64,000 bases of DNA from Streptomyces tuirus (GTDB taxonomy: Bacteria > Actinomycetota > Actinomycetes > Streptomycetales > Streptomycetaceae). This document shows, piece after piece, positions 27,378 to 38,500 of this stretch. A program made the position numbers and the translations under genes. A model generated the notes under the pieces. It was not told the DNA's origin. It made no database searches and worked only from the letters and a program-made list of their open reading frames with translations. Where the stretch lies: the NCBI GenBank assembly GCA_018195615.1, contig JAGTPG010000002.1:4953501-5017500 (forward strand), written 5' to 3'. Positions within the stretch are counted from its first letter, which is position 1. Each line of letters begins with the position of its first letter.

Positions 27378-27534
27378 GTGAAATACCCCGATTATCTTTC
27401 ATGCCCCAACGGTGCGGCCGAGTTGAGGACGAGGGGAAAGGGGCCGCACGTGTCTGACTCGTAACTAGCACAGTTGGTTGTGCCGTTGCCGAGCGGTACC
27501 CCCGCTTTGCCACAGACGTGTGACATACACGTCC

Positions 27535-27551
27535 GCATCCTGGACGGATGC
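27535..27551. promoter_or_regulatory. Inverted repeat upstream of GntR gene, candidate operator
   Basis: GCATCC (27535-27540) and GGATGC (27546-27551) are inverted around TGGAC, about 35 bases before the GntR start, and overlap the -35 region implied by the -10 at 27574. Autoregulation is the likely use. Confidence 0.4.
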
Positions 27552-27573
27552 ATTCATGCGTCCCTGTTGTATC

Positions 27574-27579
27574 TATGCT
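27574..27579 (+). promoter_or_regulatory. Candidate -10 box, leaderless start of GntR gene
   Basis: TATGCT lies six bases before the ATG at 27586, in an AT-rich patch; no ribosome site precedes the ATG. Confidence 0.45.
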
Positions 27580-27585
27580 GTCGGC

Positions 27586-28235
27586 ATGACCCTGGCCGTG
27601 AAGCAACCCCCCGCCGCCGACCGCGTCTACACCCACGTCAAGCAGGGCGTCCTGGAGCGCCGTTACGAGGGCGGGACCCTGCTCACCGAGGGCGAGCTCG
27701 CCGAGGCCGTCGGGGTCTCGCGCACACCGGTGCGCGAGGCGCTGCTGCGCCTGGAGGTCGAGGGCCTGATCCGGCTCTACCCGAAGAAGGGCGCCCTCGT
27801 CCTGCCCGTCTCCGCCCAGGAGATCGCCGACGTCGTGGAGACGCGGCTGCTCGTCGAGGAGCACGCGGCCCGCAAGGCCGTCCCCGCGCCCGCCGGGCTC
27901 ATCGAACGCCTCGAAGAGCTGCTGGCCCGGCAGAAGAAGCAGGCCGCCGCCGGGGACCTGGCCGCCGCCGCCGTCACCGACCGCTGCTTCCACGCCGAGA
28001 TCGTCCGCAGCGGCGGCAACGAGATCCTCTCCCGCCTCTACGACCAGCTGCGCGACCGCCAGCTGCGGATGGGCGTCGCCGTCATGCACTCCCACCCCGA
28101 CCGGATCGCCAAGACCCTCGCCGAGCACGAGGAGATCCTCGACGCGCTGCGCGCCGGGGACGCCGAGGCGGCCGTCGGGCTGGTCCACCGGCACGTCAGC
28201 TGGTTCTCGCACCTGGCCCGGGGGAGGTCCGATGA
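27586..28235 (+). CDS. GntR-family regulator, FCD (FadR) subclass (frame break near 28222)
   Basis: N-terminal winged helix (ERRYEGGTLLTEGELAEAVG, SRTPVREALLRLEVEGLI, about residues 25-65) and an FCD helical ligand domain with metal-site His residues (FHAEIVRSGGNEI, AEHEEILDALRAGD, VHRHVSWF). As given, the frame reads straight into the next gene. One G added to the run 28220-28224 gives the ending HLARGEVR and a TGA at 28233-28235, overlapping the MFS start by ATGA. About 216 aa. It probably controls the transporter downstream; the effector is likely the transported organic acid. Confidence 0.82.
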
Positions 28236-29526
28236 GCTCCACCACGCTGCCGGACGATCCCCGGGCGGCCGGCGCGCACTGGCCGTCTGGGGCATCGGCG
28301 TCTCGGTCTACTTCGTCGCGGTCATCTTCCGCACGTCCCTGGGCGTGGCTGGACTCGACGCCGCCGACCGCTTCCACGTCAACGCCTCGGCCCTGTCCAC
28401 CTTCTCCATCCTCCAGCTGCTGGTCTACGCGGGCATGCAGATACCCGTCGGCCTGCTGGTCGACCGGCTCGGCACCAAGAAGGTGCTGGCCCTCGGCGCG
28501 GTGCTGTTCACGGCCGGGCAGCTGGGCTTCGCGTTCTCCCCGTCGTACGGCATGGCGCTCGCCTCCCGGGCGCTGCTCGGCTGCGGTGACGCGCTGACGT
28601 TCATCAGCGTGCTGCGGCTGGGCACCCGGTGGTTCCCGGCCCGGCGCGGGCCGCTCGTCGCCCAGTTCGCGGGCCTGGTGGGCATGGCGGGCAACCTCGT
28701 CTCCACGCTCGTCCTGGCCCGGCTGCTGCACGGCATCGGCTGGACGCCGGCCTTCGCGGGCAGCGCGGCCGCCGGGGCCGTGGTGTTCGTCCTGGTCCTG
28801 CTGTTCCTGAAGGACCACCCGGAGGGCCACGAGCCGGAGCCGCTGCCGCACCAGGGCGCGGCGTACGTACGACGCCAGATCGCGGCGGCCTGGCGGGAGC
28901 CCGGCACGCGGCTCGGCCTCTGGGTGCACTTCACCACCCAGTTCCCGGCGATGGTGTTCCTGCTGCTGTGGGGCCTGCCGTTCCTGGTCGAGGCGCAGGG
29001 CCTGTCCCGGGCGACGGCCGGTGAACTGCTCACCCTCGTCGTCCTGTCGAACATGGTCGTCGGTCTGGTCTACGGCCAGATCGTCGCCCGGCACCACGGG
29101 GCGCGGCTGCCGCTCGCCCTGGGCACGGTGGGCACGACGGCGGCCCTGTGGGCGGCGACGCTGGCCTACCCCGGCGTACACGCCCCGATGTGGCTGCTGA
29201 TCGTGCTGTGCACGGTGCTCGGGGCGTGCGGGCCCGCCTCGATGATCGGCTTCGACTTCGCCCGCCCGGCGAACCCGCCCGAGCGGCAGGGCACGGCCTC
29301 CGGCATCACCAACATGGGCGGCTTCGTGGCCTCCATGACGACGCTGTTCGCCGTCGGCGTGCTGCTGGACGCCACCGGGGACGACTACACCGTGGCCTTC
29401 TCGGTGGTGTTCGTCCTCCAGGCGCTCGGCGTCGCCCAGATCCTGCGGCTGCGGAAGCGGGCGGCGCGCAGGGAGCGGGAGCGGCTGGTGGCGAGCCGGG
29501 TGGAGACGGTGCACGTGCCGGTGTAG
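28232..29526 (+). CDS. MFS transporter (frame break near 28260)
   Basis: The ATG at 28232 sits inside the GntR stop with GGAGG upstream. After one added C at 28259-28262 the protein reads MSSTTLPDDPPGGRRALAVW and continues with 12 predicted transmembrane helices, about 431 aa. The inter-helix 2-3 motif GLLVDRLGTKKVLALGA is the MFS A-motif; the central loop follows FLKDHPEGHEPE. The layout resembles NNP/OFA-like anion-substrate permeases. Co-translation with an FCD regulator suggests import of a carboxylate. The substrate is not determined. Confidence 0.82.
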
Positions 29527-29527
29527 G

Positions 29528-30270
29528 TCATCGGACCGCCCGTACCGGTACGAGCGTGAGGTACGCGAGCCCGAGGACGCCGCGGTAGGTCAGCCAGGCG
29601 GCTCGGTGGCGGTCGACACGCTCCCGGGCCCCGGCGGCCAGGGGGTGGCCGGGGTGCTCGGCGAGCCAGACCTCGACGTCCGCCTGGTACGCCGACTCGA
29701 ACGCCTCCCATTCGTCGGGGCTCGCGGTCTCCGTCCACTCGGGCCTGAAGCCCGCCTCGATCGCCAGGCCGGTGAGGGTCGCGAGGTCGTGGTGATCGGC
29801 CGCGGTGGCGTTCGGCCACATGCGGGACAGTTCGGCCTCGGTCGGGGTGCGCTGCCAGAAGCCCTCACCGAGCAGCACGCGCCCGCCGTCGCGGACGAGC
29901 CGGCGCAGCTCGGCGAGGGCCTTCGGCAGCCGGTCGCCGAGGGCTTGGCTCGCGCCGACGCACAGGACCAGGTCGGCCGGGCCTTGGGTGGTGCCGGTGG
30001 CGGACTCCTCGAGGAAGCGGGCCCGGGCGGTGAGTCCCCGTTGCTCCGCGGCCTTGCGTCCCCGGGCCAGGTCATCGGCGTCGAGGTCGATGCCGGTGCC
30101 GGTGGCCTCCGGCACGGCTTCCAGCACCCGCAGCATGAGTTCGCCCCGGCCGCAGCCGATGTCCAGGACGGTCGCGGGGTGTTGCCGGCCAGGCGGGTGA
30201 CGAGTTGGTCCGCTCGTGTCTCGGACAGCGGGCCGTGGAAGGTGAGCCGGGTGCGGTGGGGTGGCGTCAT
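29528..30270 (-). CDS. SAM-dependent methyltransferase (frame break near 30177)
   Basis: A class I methyltransferase fold: motif I VLDIGCGRGELML, acidic motif II GIDLDADDL, then DLVLCVGASQALGDRLP and GGRVLLGEGFWQRTP. One base added at 30176-30179 (GGGG) joins the start (MTPPHRTRLTFHGPLSETRA) to the body; about 247 aa. Small-molecule substrate likely; not identified. It converges on the MFS gene with one base between stops and is divergent from the metacaspase gene, so it is probably the last core gene before the accessory island. Confidence 0.8.
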
Positions 30271-30392
30271 GCCAGGGGACGCTACGGGTGGGGGCGGGGC
30301 AGCGGCACGGGGTTTTTGCCGCTGACAAGGACATCCCGGGACGCGTGGGCTTGTGCCATGCTGGCGAGGCGGGGGCGAGGGGACGGGTCGGA

Positions 30393-33300
30393 GTGGGCGA
30401 CGAACGCGCGCTGGTGGTAGCGGTGGGCACCTTCCGCTCCCAGGTGGCTTCGGGGGACGAGCCTCCGGTCGGCGGCCGGCGGTGGGACGCGCTGGACTTC
30501 GTCCACAAGGTCCTGCCGGAGGTGCAACAGGCTCTGGAGCACGTCGGGTACACCGTCGACGTGGTGCGCGACCCCACCCTGACCGAGCTCAGGTCGGCGG
30601 CCGCCGACGCCTTGGACGGCGACCACAGGATCCTGCACGTCATGTCGCACGGAGTGGCGGGACTGGGCCATGACCCCAACCGGCTCGACATGATCGCCTC
30701 GGATGCGCGCACCGGCGTCGGCTCGAACGTCGCGGAGTGGGTCTCCACCGCGCAGGCGGCGGGAAAGCCGACGCTCTTCCTGCTCGACCTGTGCCGATCC
30801 GGTGTCGCCGCCCGGCTCCCCTTCATGGGGCAGCTGGCCGGTCGGGACACGTACGCCTGGGTCATCGCGGCTGCCGGCGGCTCGGAGGACGCCTTCGACG
30901 GGCGATTCAGCCAAGCGGTGTCGGAGATCCTGGAGGAGTCCTCGCGCACGGGCCTGGGAACCAGCCCGACGCAGCCCTACGTCTCCTTCTCCTTGCTGGC
31001 CAGGCGGATCGGCGAACGTCTGGGCCGCATGCCCGGACTGCCCCAGACGATCCATGCCACACCGCTGGACCCGAGCCACCCGGAACCCGAACTGCCGTTC
31101 GTGCCCAATCCCCTGTTCGTCTGGGACCCCGCCCTGGCCGCGCGCAGTGCTCTGGACGGTCCGCTCCGTGCCTTCGTCGACGAGCCGACCGCGCTGCGGC
31201 CGCAGGACTCGGCGCATTTCGCGAACAAGGCCGGCCGCCACTTCACCGGGCGGCGCAGCCAGCTCGCACTCCTCGCCCCATGGCTCGACGGCGTGGGGCC
31301 GGCCGGCCTCTGTCTGGTCACCGGACGGCCGGGCACGGGCAAGTCGGCGCTGATCGGCGCCGTGGTCGGCGCGGCCCATCCCACACTGGTCGAGGCCGCT
31401 CCGCACATTCGAGCCCGCCTGCAGACCGACCCGGCAGGCTGCCCCTCCGTCAACCCCTGATGGCCGCGGTGCACGCCCGGCAGCGGGAACTGGACGACCT
31501 GGTGACCTCACTGGCCCGCCAGCTACGCCTCGACCAGCCGCCCGACGGTTGGTCCCCGGAGGCGCTCGTGGAGGCCGTCACCGCCTCCGACGTGCCGCCC
31601 ACCGTCGTGGTGGACGCCTTGGACGAGGCCACCGAACCCGTACGGGTCACGGACGAACTGCTGCTTCCCCTGGCCCGCTCGCGTCGACCGGACGGCGAGG
31701 CCGGATGCCGGCTGCTCGTCGGCGCGCGCCCGTGGGAAGAGTTCGCTGCGTTGCAGCGCGCCGCCGCCGGCGCCGGCCTGCTGATCGACCTCGACGTGGC
31801 CGATCCATCGGAACAACGACAGGACGTACGCGACTACCTGGCCATTTCCCTCGCGGACCTCGACGGCTACGCCTCGGGCAGCCATCGCGCGGTCCGCGAC
31901 CGGCTCGCGACCGCTGCCGCGGACAGCCTGGTCGAAGCCTCGGACCAGGAGTGGGGGGCGTTCCTGGTCGCCGGCGTCTTCGTGCGCTACCTGGCCGCCG
32001 TGCCCGCCCCTGGTACGGAGCAGGAAGCGGAACTGCTCGGGCGGACCGTCCCCCATCACCTGCACGCCGTCTTCGACCTGGATCTGCGCGCCCGCCCGAA
32101 CTCCACAGCGGCCCGGGCACTGCTGTCGGCCTTCGCCTTCGCCAAAGGCGACGGTATGCCGGCCGAGCTGGCCATCCCGCTGGCCGAGGCGCTGGTCCCC
32201 GGCGTCACCAGTCCCGAACTGCAAGAAGCGCTCGGCGACGTTCTGTTCTACCTGCGCACGGATGTCGAACTGGACGGCACCACCCTGTACCGCCCCTTTC
32301 ACCAGGGGCTGGCCGACTACCTGGTGGCGGAGACCAGGGACCCGGCGGCCACGGAGCCAGTGGAGCGCCTGGTCCTCGATGTCCTTCTCGGCTGCGCCGG
32401 CCAGCGGTCGGGAACGTCCCTCGCGGCCTGGTCGACGGCTCCCCCGTATCTGTTACGTCAAGCGGTCCAGCACGCGCGTGACTGCCATCGCCAGGACGAG
32501 CTCTTCACCGACGCGGAGTTCCTCGTCCATGCCGACCCGGCCGGCGTCATACCAGCCCTGGCCTCGGCGGAGACGGCTGCGGGACGACTCGCCGTTGCCG
32601 TCTACCGCGCCTCTTCAGGAGCACACCGACAGGCCGACGCCCGTATCCGGCGACAGTTGCTCGCCATCGACGCGGCCCGGTACGGCGCCCGCCACCTGCT
32701 CGCCCGGCTCAACGCCGGAGCGCCACCGGATGCGTGGCTTCCCCGATGGGCGACCGGCTCGCAGGTCGACAGTGCCCTGCTCGACACTCTGACGGGGCAT
32801 GTCGATGCCGTGACGAGCATCGCGGTCACGGAGACGACGTCAACGCAGCGCGTCGCGGTGACCGCCGGGGACGACGGAACCATCCGGTTGTGGGACCTTG
32901 CGTCCCGGCAGCTCGTGAAGACTCTGTGCCACGAGCCCGCTGCCGGCATCACCGCCGTGCTCTGTCTGACGGTACAGGGGACGCCCTACGTCGTCGCCGC
33001 GGATCAGGCAGACCGCCTCCAGGTCTGGGACGCGGTCTCCGGCACGCTCGTCGGTACCCCTCATGACACAGGGCAGGAACGGATCCTGGGGTTGTCCGCC
33101 GTCGAAGCGGACGACGAAGCGGTCATCGTGGCGGCGGGCGAGAGCAGTCTGAGCTTCTACGCCCTACGTCTTCGGCGCGGAGGGCACCGGCTCTCCAAGA
33201 TCGCGGAGCGCGATCTCGCCTGCACTGCGGTCGCCTGCACACGTCTGGGTGACCGTCGGGTGGCCGTGGTCGCCACGCGGAACTCCGGAATCCAGATCTG

Positions 33301-34687
33301 GGACGTCGACACGGCACAGAGGACCGCGGACCCCTTCGGCGTACGACTCAGCGCCCCAACGGCCGTGGCCTGCACCCTGCTCGACCGGAGGCCGGTGGCC
33401 GTCGTCACCACCCGGCAGTCGGGCATCTGGCTGTGGGACCTGACCGGCCGACAGGTTCTGGGCGAGCCGTTCGGCGACAAGCTCAGCGCCGCCACCTCCG
33501 TGACCTGCGCCGTCACAAAGGGCCGTCCCATAGCGCTGACCACCAGCGATGACGGCACGGTCAGACGGTGGGATCTGCGGACACGGACGGCCGTCGGTGA
33601 CGCCTTCGTCGGACATACGGACTGGGCCCGTGCGGTTGCCGTGACCACCGTTCCGCATGCCGCCGAGCCCGGCTTCCCCGACGGCGACCAGCTGATCGCC
33701 CTCTCGGTCAGCGACGACAGCACCGTGCGCATATGGGACATGACCCCACGACTTCCCGTCGGACGTCCCGTCACCGGCCACCGCGCCACCGTCCAGGCCG
33801 TGGCCACCACTGTCGTCGAGCAGCGGGCGATCGCCCTCACGGCGGCGGAGGACGATCCCATCCACATGTGGGGCATGGAACACGGAGACCACATGGGGTC
33901 GCTGGACGGATATCCGGCGCGTGCCCTGATCTGTACGCGGCTCGGCAGTCGGCCCGCGCGGGCGGGAGAGGTCGCGGTGACCTCGGGGGCTTCCCGTGTC
34001 ATCCGGTACTGGAACCTGGCCACGCGCCGGCTGACGGCCCGCATGAGCATGCGGCACGACCGCGCCGCCACCGGACTGGCGTTGACCCGGATTCGCGAGC
34101 GGCCCGTGCTGCTGAGCTGCACCCGTGGTGGAGAGATACGTGCCTGGGACCTCGAAGACCGCGTACCGGTGACTCCGGCCGTACCAGGCCATCGCGGTGC
34201 CGCAACGGGAGTCGCCGCTGTCGGCCTGCAGGGCAGGCCGCACGCCGTCACGTGCGGTGACGACGGCACGGTGCTCGTCTGGGATCTGACACCCCGCGTG
34301 CCCAAGCTCGTCGCCGTCCTGCGGGGCCATACCGGTGGTGTCACAGCGGTGGCCAGCGCCGAAGTCGGCTCTCTCCCCGTCGCGGTCAGCACGGGCTACG
34401 ACCGAACGGTCCGGGTGTGGGACCTCACCACCATGCGTCAGCTCGGGGATCCGCTCAGCGGCCACGACGGTGGTGTTCTGGCGGTCGTGTGCGCCACCGT
34501 ACGAGGCCGGCCCACGGCCCTCACCTCAGGCGAGGACAGCACCGTACGCCTGTGGGACCTTGAACATCGCACCGCTGAGACACTGGCCCTGCCCATGTCG
34601 GCCAACGCGCTGACCCTCGCGCCCGATGGGTCTCTGGTCATGGGATGCGGGCCCGAAGTCATCGTCATGGAACGGCGGGAGACCTGA
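30393..34687 (+). CDS. Metacaspase - STAND NTPase - WD40 protein, copy 1 (frame break near 31455)
   Basis: About 1431 aa after adding one C at 31454-31457. Residues 1-245: caspase-like (C14) protease with His86 in VMSHGVAG and Cys134 in LFLLDLCRSG. Residues about 285-600: STAND-type NTPase, with GR..QL pre-loop, Walker A GRPGTGKS (311-318) and Walker B VVVDALDEA (about 405), then helical arm (LYRPFHQGLADYL). Residues about 790-1430: some 14 WD40 blades (RLWDL, VWDL, RIWDM), enough for two seven-bladed propellers. Start GTG 30393, supported by alignment with the paralogue's start. One TTA codon at 32453-32455. Stop overlaps the hydrolase start. Inferred: ligand sensing by WD40, NTP-driven assembly, protease output. 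Confidence 0.85.
32453..32455 (+). other. TTA leucine codon in metacaspase copy 1
   Basis: In-frame TTA within APPYLLRQAV. In Streptomyces TTA is read only by the bldA tRNA, which accumulates late in development, so this codon can gate translation. Confidence 0.8.
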
Positions 34688-35529
34688 TGAAGCGCATTGT
34701 CGGCATCCATGGAGTCGGGCAGCACAGGCCGGGCCTCACCGTCCCGCAGGCGGCGAGCGAGCTCGCAGAGGTATGGCTCAAGGCTCTCGCTCGAGGGGCG
34801 GCCTCCGCGGACGCGCGAGACCTGTCGGTCGTCTACTACGCCGACCTGCTGCGCATGCCGGGACGTCAAGGGGGAGCACAGAGCCTGGACGACCTCGAGA
34901 CCGCCGAAGAGGAATCGGTCCGGGCATGGCTGCGGGAACTGGACGTCCCCGGAGGCGTCCCGGCGGGACGCGCCACCGGTTTCCTACGGCAGTCCCTGGC
35001 CTGGCTGGCCCGGAGCCGAGGCCTGGGGGCTCAGGCTACCGAGTGGTTCGTGAGCACCTTCTTCCGAGAAGTGCACACCTACCTCCAGGGCTACGACGGC
35101 TCCGCACGCTTTCGCGTGCGGGCGAGGATCGCGGAGACGGTGGCCGCGCGACGCCCTGACATCGTCATCGCCCATTCGCTGGGTTCCGTCGCCGCCTACG
35201 AGGCGTTGTGGGCCTATCCACACCTCGAGGTCGATCTCCTGATCACGCTGGGATCGCCGCTCGCACTGCCCCATGCCGTCTTCGACCGCCTGGAACCGGA
35301 ACCGGTCGACGGCCGAGGCCGCCGGCCCCCGGGCGTCAAGCAGTGGGTGAACCTCGCCGACCCCGGGGACCTCGTGGCGATTCCGCCGGGAGGAGTGGAG
35401 GCGAGCTTCGACGGCGTCGACACCGACCGCTCCGGCACCGTGGCCATCCACACCTTCGACTTCCACTTCGTCGCCAACTACCTCGCGTCGCCGAGGGTCG
35501 CCGACCTGCTCCGTCCGGGCCCTGACTGA
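34687..35529 (+). CDS. Alpha/beta hydrolase of the island
   Basis: 280 aa with N-terminal strand and oxyanion-type turn MKRIVGIHGVGQHRPG, nucleophile elbow in IAHSLGSVAAYEAL (Ser about 167), a likely acid in NLADPGDLVAIPP and a likely catalytic His in HTFDFHFVANYL near the C-terminus. It resembles intracellular lipase/esterase-like hydrolases (PGAP1/DUF676-like), with no signal peptide. The start ATG overlaps the metacaspase stop (TGATG at 34685-34689), so it is translated with copy 1. It may be a downstream effector that the protease activates, or a lipid-acting toxin; that is inference from position only. Confidence 0.72.
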   Translation: MKRIVGIHGVGQHRPGLTVPQAASELAEVWLKALARGAASADARDLSVVYYADLLRMPGRQGGAQSLDDLETAEEESVRAWLRELDVPGGVPAGRATGFLRQSLAWLARSRGLGAQATEWFVSTFFREVHTYLQGYDGSARFRVRARIAETVAARRPDIVIAHSLGSVAAYEALWAYPHLEVDLLITLGSPLALPHAVFDRLEPEPVDGRGRRPPGVKQWVNLADPGDLVAIPPGGVEASFDGVDTDRSGTVAIHTFDFHFVANYLASPRVADLLRPGPD

Positions 35530-35563
35530 GTCACGGGCCGGGGCCGGGGGTCGGAAAGCCTCT

Positions 35564-38500
35564 TCAGCCCTGCTGTTCGGGCCAGTCCCAGCCCCAGTCC
35601 CGCCATCGAAGAGCATGACCGCGCGGGCCCTGTCTCCTCAGCGCGACCACTTCCCGGCTGAGGCCCACCAAGATGGTGTCGGCAACAGCGTCCAGGGCCC
35701 TGACTCCGCCGGGGAGGGACAGCCGGGCCACCGGCGACCAGCGGTCGGCGTCCCACACTCGCACCTCGCCGTTGTCGCTTCCGGTGATCGTCACGGCACT
35801 CCCCCCAATTCGGTGCACGCCACTGCCCGCACGGCCTGGGCATGCGCCTCGCCGAGCACACTGCCCCGCTCGGTGATGCTCCAGAAACGCACGGTGCCGT
35901 CGAGGCCGCCGGTGACGACAGGATGGCTGCCCGACGGGGCACAAGCGAGCGCGCCCACAGGCGCACCGTTGTCGAGGGGAGGCGCGAAGGGGAGGCCGCT
36001 GCCGAGGTGCCAGTACTTGATCAGGCCATCGCGTCCCGCGGACACCGCGACAGGCTCTCCTGCCACCGTTGTGCAGGCCACGGCCGTCACAGGGCCCGTG
36101 TGGGCTTCGGAGACCCAGGCGATGGGTGCCCCTGAGTCGAGCCAGTTGATGTGGACGCTTCCGTCGGCACCGCCCGCCACGACGACGTGACGGTCACGCA
36201 CCGGGCCACAGGCGAGCGCTCGGACCGGAGAGACGATCGGGACGACGCGAGCCGCACCTGCGACGGATTCGAGGTCCCAGACGTCGAGCCGCCCCGCGAG
36301 CCCGCCACTCACGACGACCCAACGGCCGTCCATGCGCGTGGACGCCAAGGCCCGCACGGTGTCGGACCGGCGCTCCAGGGGCCACGGCCCCCTGCGCGTT
36401 CCATTGACCTGCCACAGGGCGACGCAGTTGTCGATGTCTGCGATCAACGTCACGAGGTCGCCGTCCTGCACGGTCGTCGTCAGCGCTCGGACGGTCCCAC
36501 GAGGGGGCAAGCGCGCGACCCGGTAGGGCTGCCAGGAGTCGCTGCTCACGGTGGACCGCAGGGACCGCAGGACGGCGGCGTCGCGGCCCTGCGCCACGGT
36601 GATGTCGAGGAGGAAACGACGAGCCTCAGGAGTGGTGGGGCGCCTCTCCGCGAAGGCGTCCGCGTAGACAGCGGTCATCCCGCTCGTCGTGCCGCCGAGG
36701 ACGTAGGGGAGTACTTGGTCCGGGTCCGCATGGATCAGGAAGTCGGTGTCGTCCAGCAGCGCCTTCACGAACTCACCGTCGGCAGCCGCCGCGTGGCTGA
36801 GAACGTGCCGCAACAGGTAGGGGGCGGCGGTGGCCCACGAACGCGCCCCGGTCAGAGCATCGTGACCCACCAGGCCGCTGGTCAGCAGGCGGTCGATGAT
36901 GGCCGTCGCGTCCGAGCACCGTCCCTCCGCCGACCCTGGCTCCGCGACACCGCACAGGTAGTCGGCAAGTCCTTGATGGAAGAGGCGGTACAGGGAGGTG
37001 CCGTCCGAGTCGACCGTGGTCCGCGTGTAGAACCGGCACTCGTTGGCCAGTTTCTGGAGCCCCTCCACGGAACCGGTATGGAAGAGGGGCACGAGCACGG
37101 AGGCGACCTCCATGGGCATACCGTCCCCTTGGGCGTGTGCCAACGCGGTGAGCACAGCACGCATGGCGCCGGGATCGGCGCGTGAGGCCAGATCCAGTTC
37201 CAGCAGCGCCGGAAGGTCTGTGGGCGCCGACTTGGCGAGGTGCGTCGCTTCGTCCTCGGTCCGCGCGACCGGGAGTTTCTCCAGGGAGCGGGCGAAGATC
37301 GTGGCGACGAGGAAGGCACCGAAGGGGCGCCGACGGTTTCCTCGATCAGACGAGCGGCGACAACAGCGGCGAGCTTGTCGCGCACCGTCCGAGCCGTCCT
37401 GGGCCGGTATGCCGGTAAGTCGGCGAACCTGCCCGCCAAGTGAGCGGTCAGATCGGCCTGCAGTTCCACCCCGTCCACTGCGTCCAGGTCGATGAGTCCG
37501 TTGTGCGAAGCGGCCAGGTCGTGCAGATCGCGCAGGTTGGACCACGGCCGCATCCCGATGAGGAGCCAGCAGATCGGCTGGCCCTTGCGGGGTGCTTGGG
37601 CCCGTACTTGGCTCTGGCGAGCTTCAGCAGCAGACCCTTGGCGATCGACGCGGAATCCACTGCCTCGTCCAGGGCGTCGAGGACGATCACCGGTCTCTCG
37701 CCGAGTTTCGACAGCGCGGTGATGATCGCGTCCGCACTCCAGCCGTTGGGCGGTTCGCTGAGCCTGAGCTGGTCGGCGATGGAGTTGATGACCTCCATGG
37801 AGCGACGCCGGCGTGCGTGCACGGCGGCCATGTGCGGGACGACGGAAGGGCAGCCGTCCGGTTCCTGAGCCTGCAGGCGCGTGCGCACATGGGGTACGAC
37901 TTCGACCAGTCGAGGGTGCGCACTGCACACGACCGCGCCCAGCAGAGCCGACTTCCCGACCCCCGGGCTGCCGGTGACGACCGTGAGGCTGTGCGACGTC
38001 TCGTCGTCCAGCCAGCCTGCCAGCTGCCTCAACTGCGGGCGGCGCCCGGCGAAGTGTGCGCCGACGCGGTCCACGAAGTGCTCCGCCTCCGCGGCGCCCT
38101 GGTCCAGGAGGTCGTCCATGAAGGGGCGGATCGCCGCGGCAACGCTCTCCTTCGCCGACTGCAGGGGTCTTCCCGGTAGTTCGGGTTCGGGAAGAACGGG
38201 AGGAGCGGATCGTCCAGCCCTTGGTCGAGTGGCGTGGCGACCACGGTCTGCGGGATGCCGGGCATCGCCTCGAGGCGCTGACGGATACGACGGGCCACTA
38301 CGGAGAAGGCCACATACGGGCGGGTCGTACTCGTGCCCAGCCCCGTCCGCGCCAGTTCATCGAGAACCTCGGCGGCCGCGACGCTGAATCGGCCGTCGTA
38401 CGCCGCCTCGTCCGACGCCGCCGCCGCGATCACCCACGCATAGGTGTCGCGGCCGGCGTGCTGCAGGAGGAAGGGAAGGCGGGCGGACCGTCCGGAACGG

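Noticed and set aside
27478..29526. GntR-MFS single-chain fusion
   Set aside because: Two single-base errors around the ATGA junction create it; the separate MFS start with ribosome site is intact at 28232.
30737..34687. A 1316-codon frame suggesting that the NTPase-WD40 gene starts independently
   Set aside because: Its first 240 codons are a shadow of the protease and P-loop frame. The paralogue shows one continuous protein, and one added C at 31454-31457 joins the parts.
34687..35529. Hydrolase as a secreted lipase
   Set aside because: No signal peptide or membrane segment; the N-terminus goes directly into the first core strand, so it is cytosolic.
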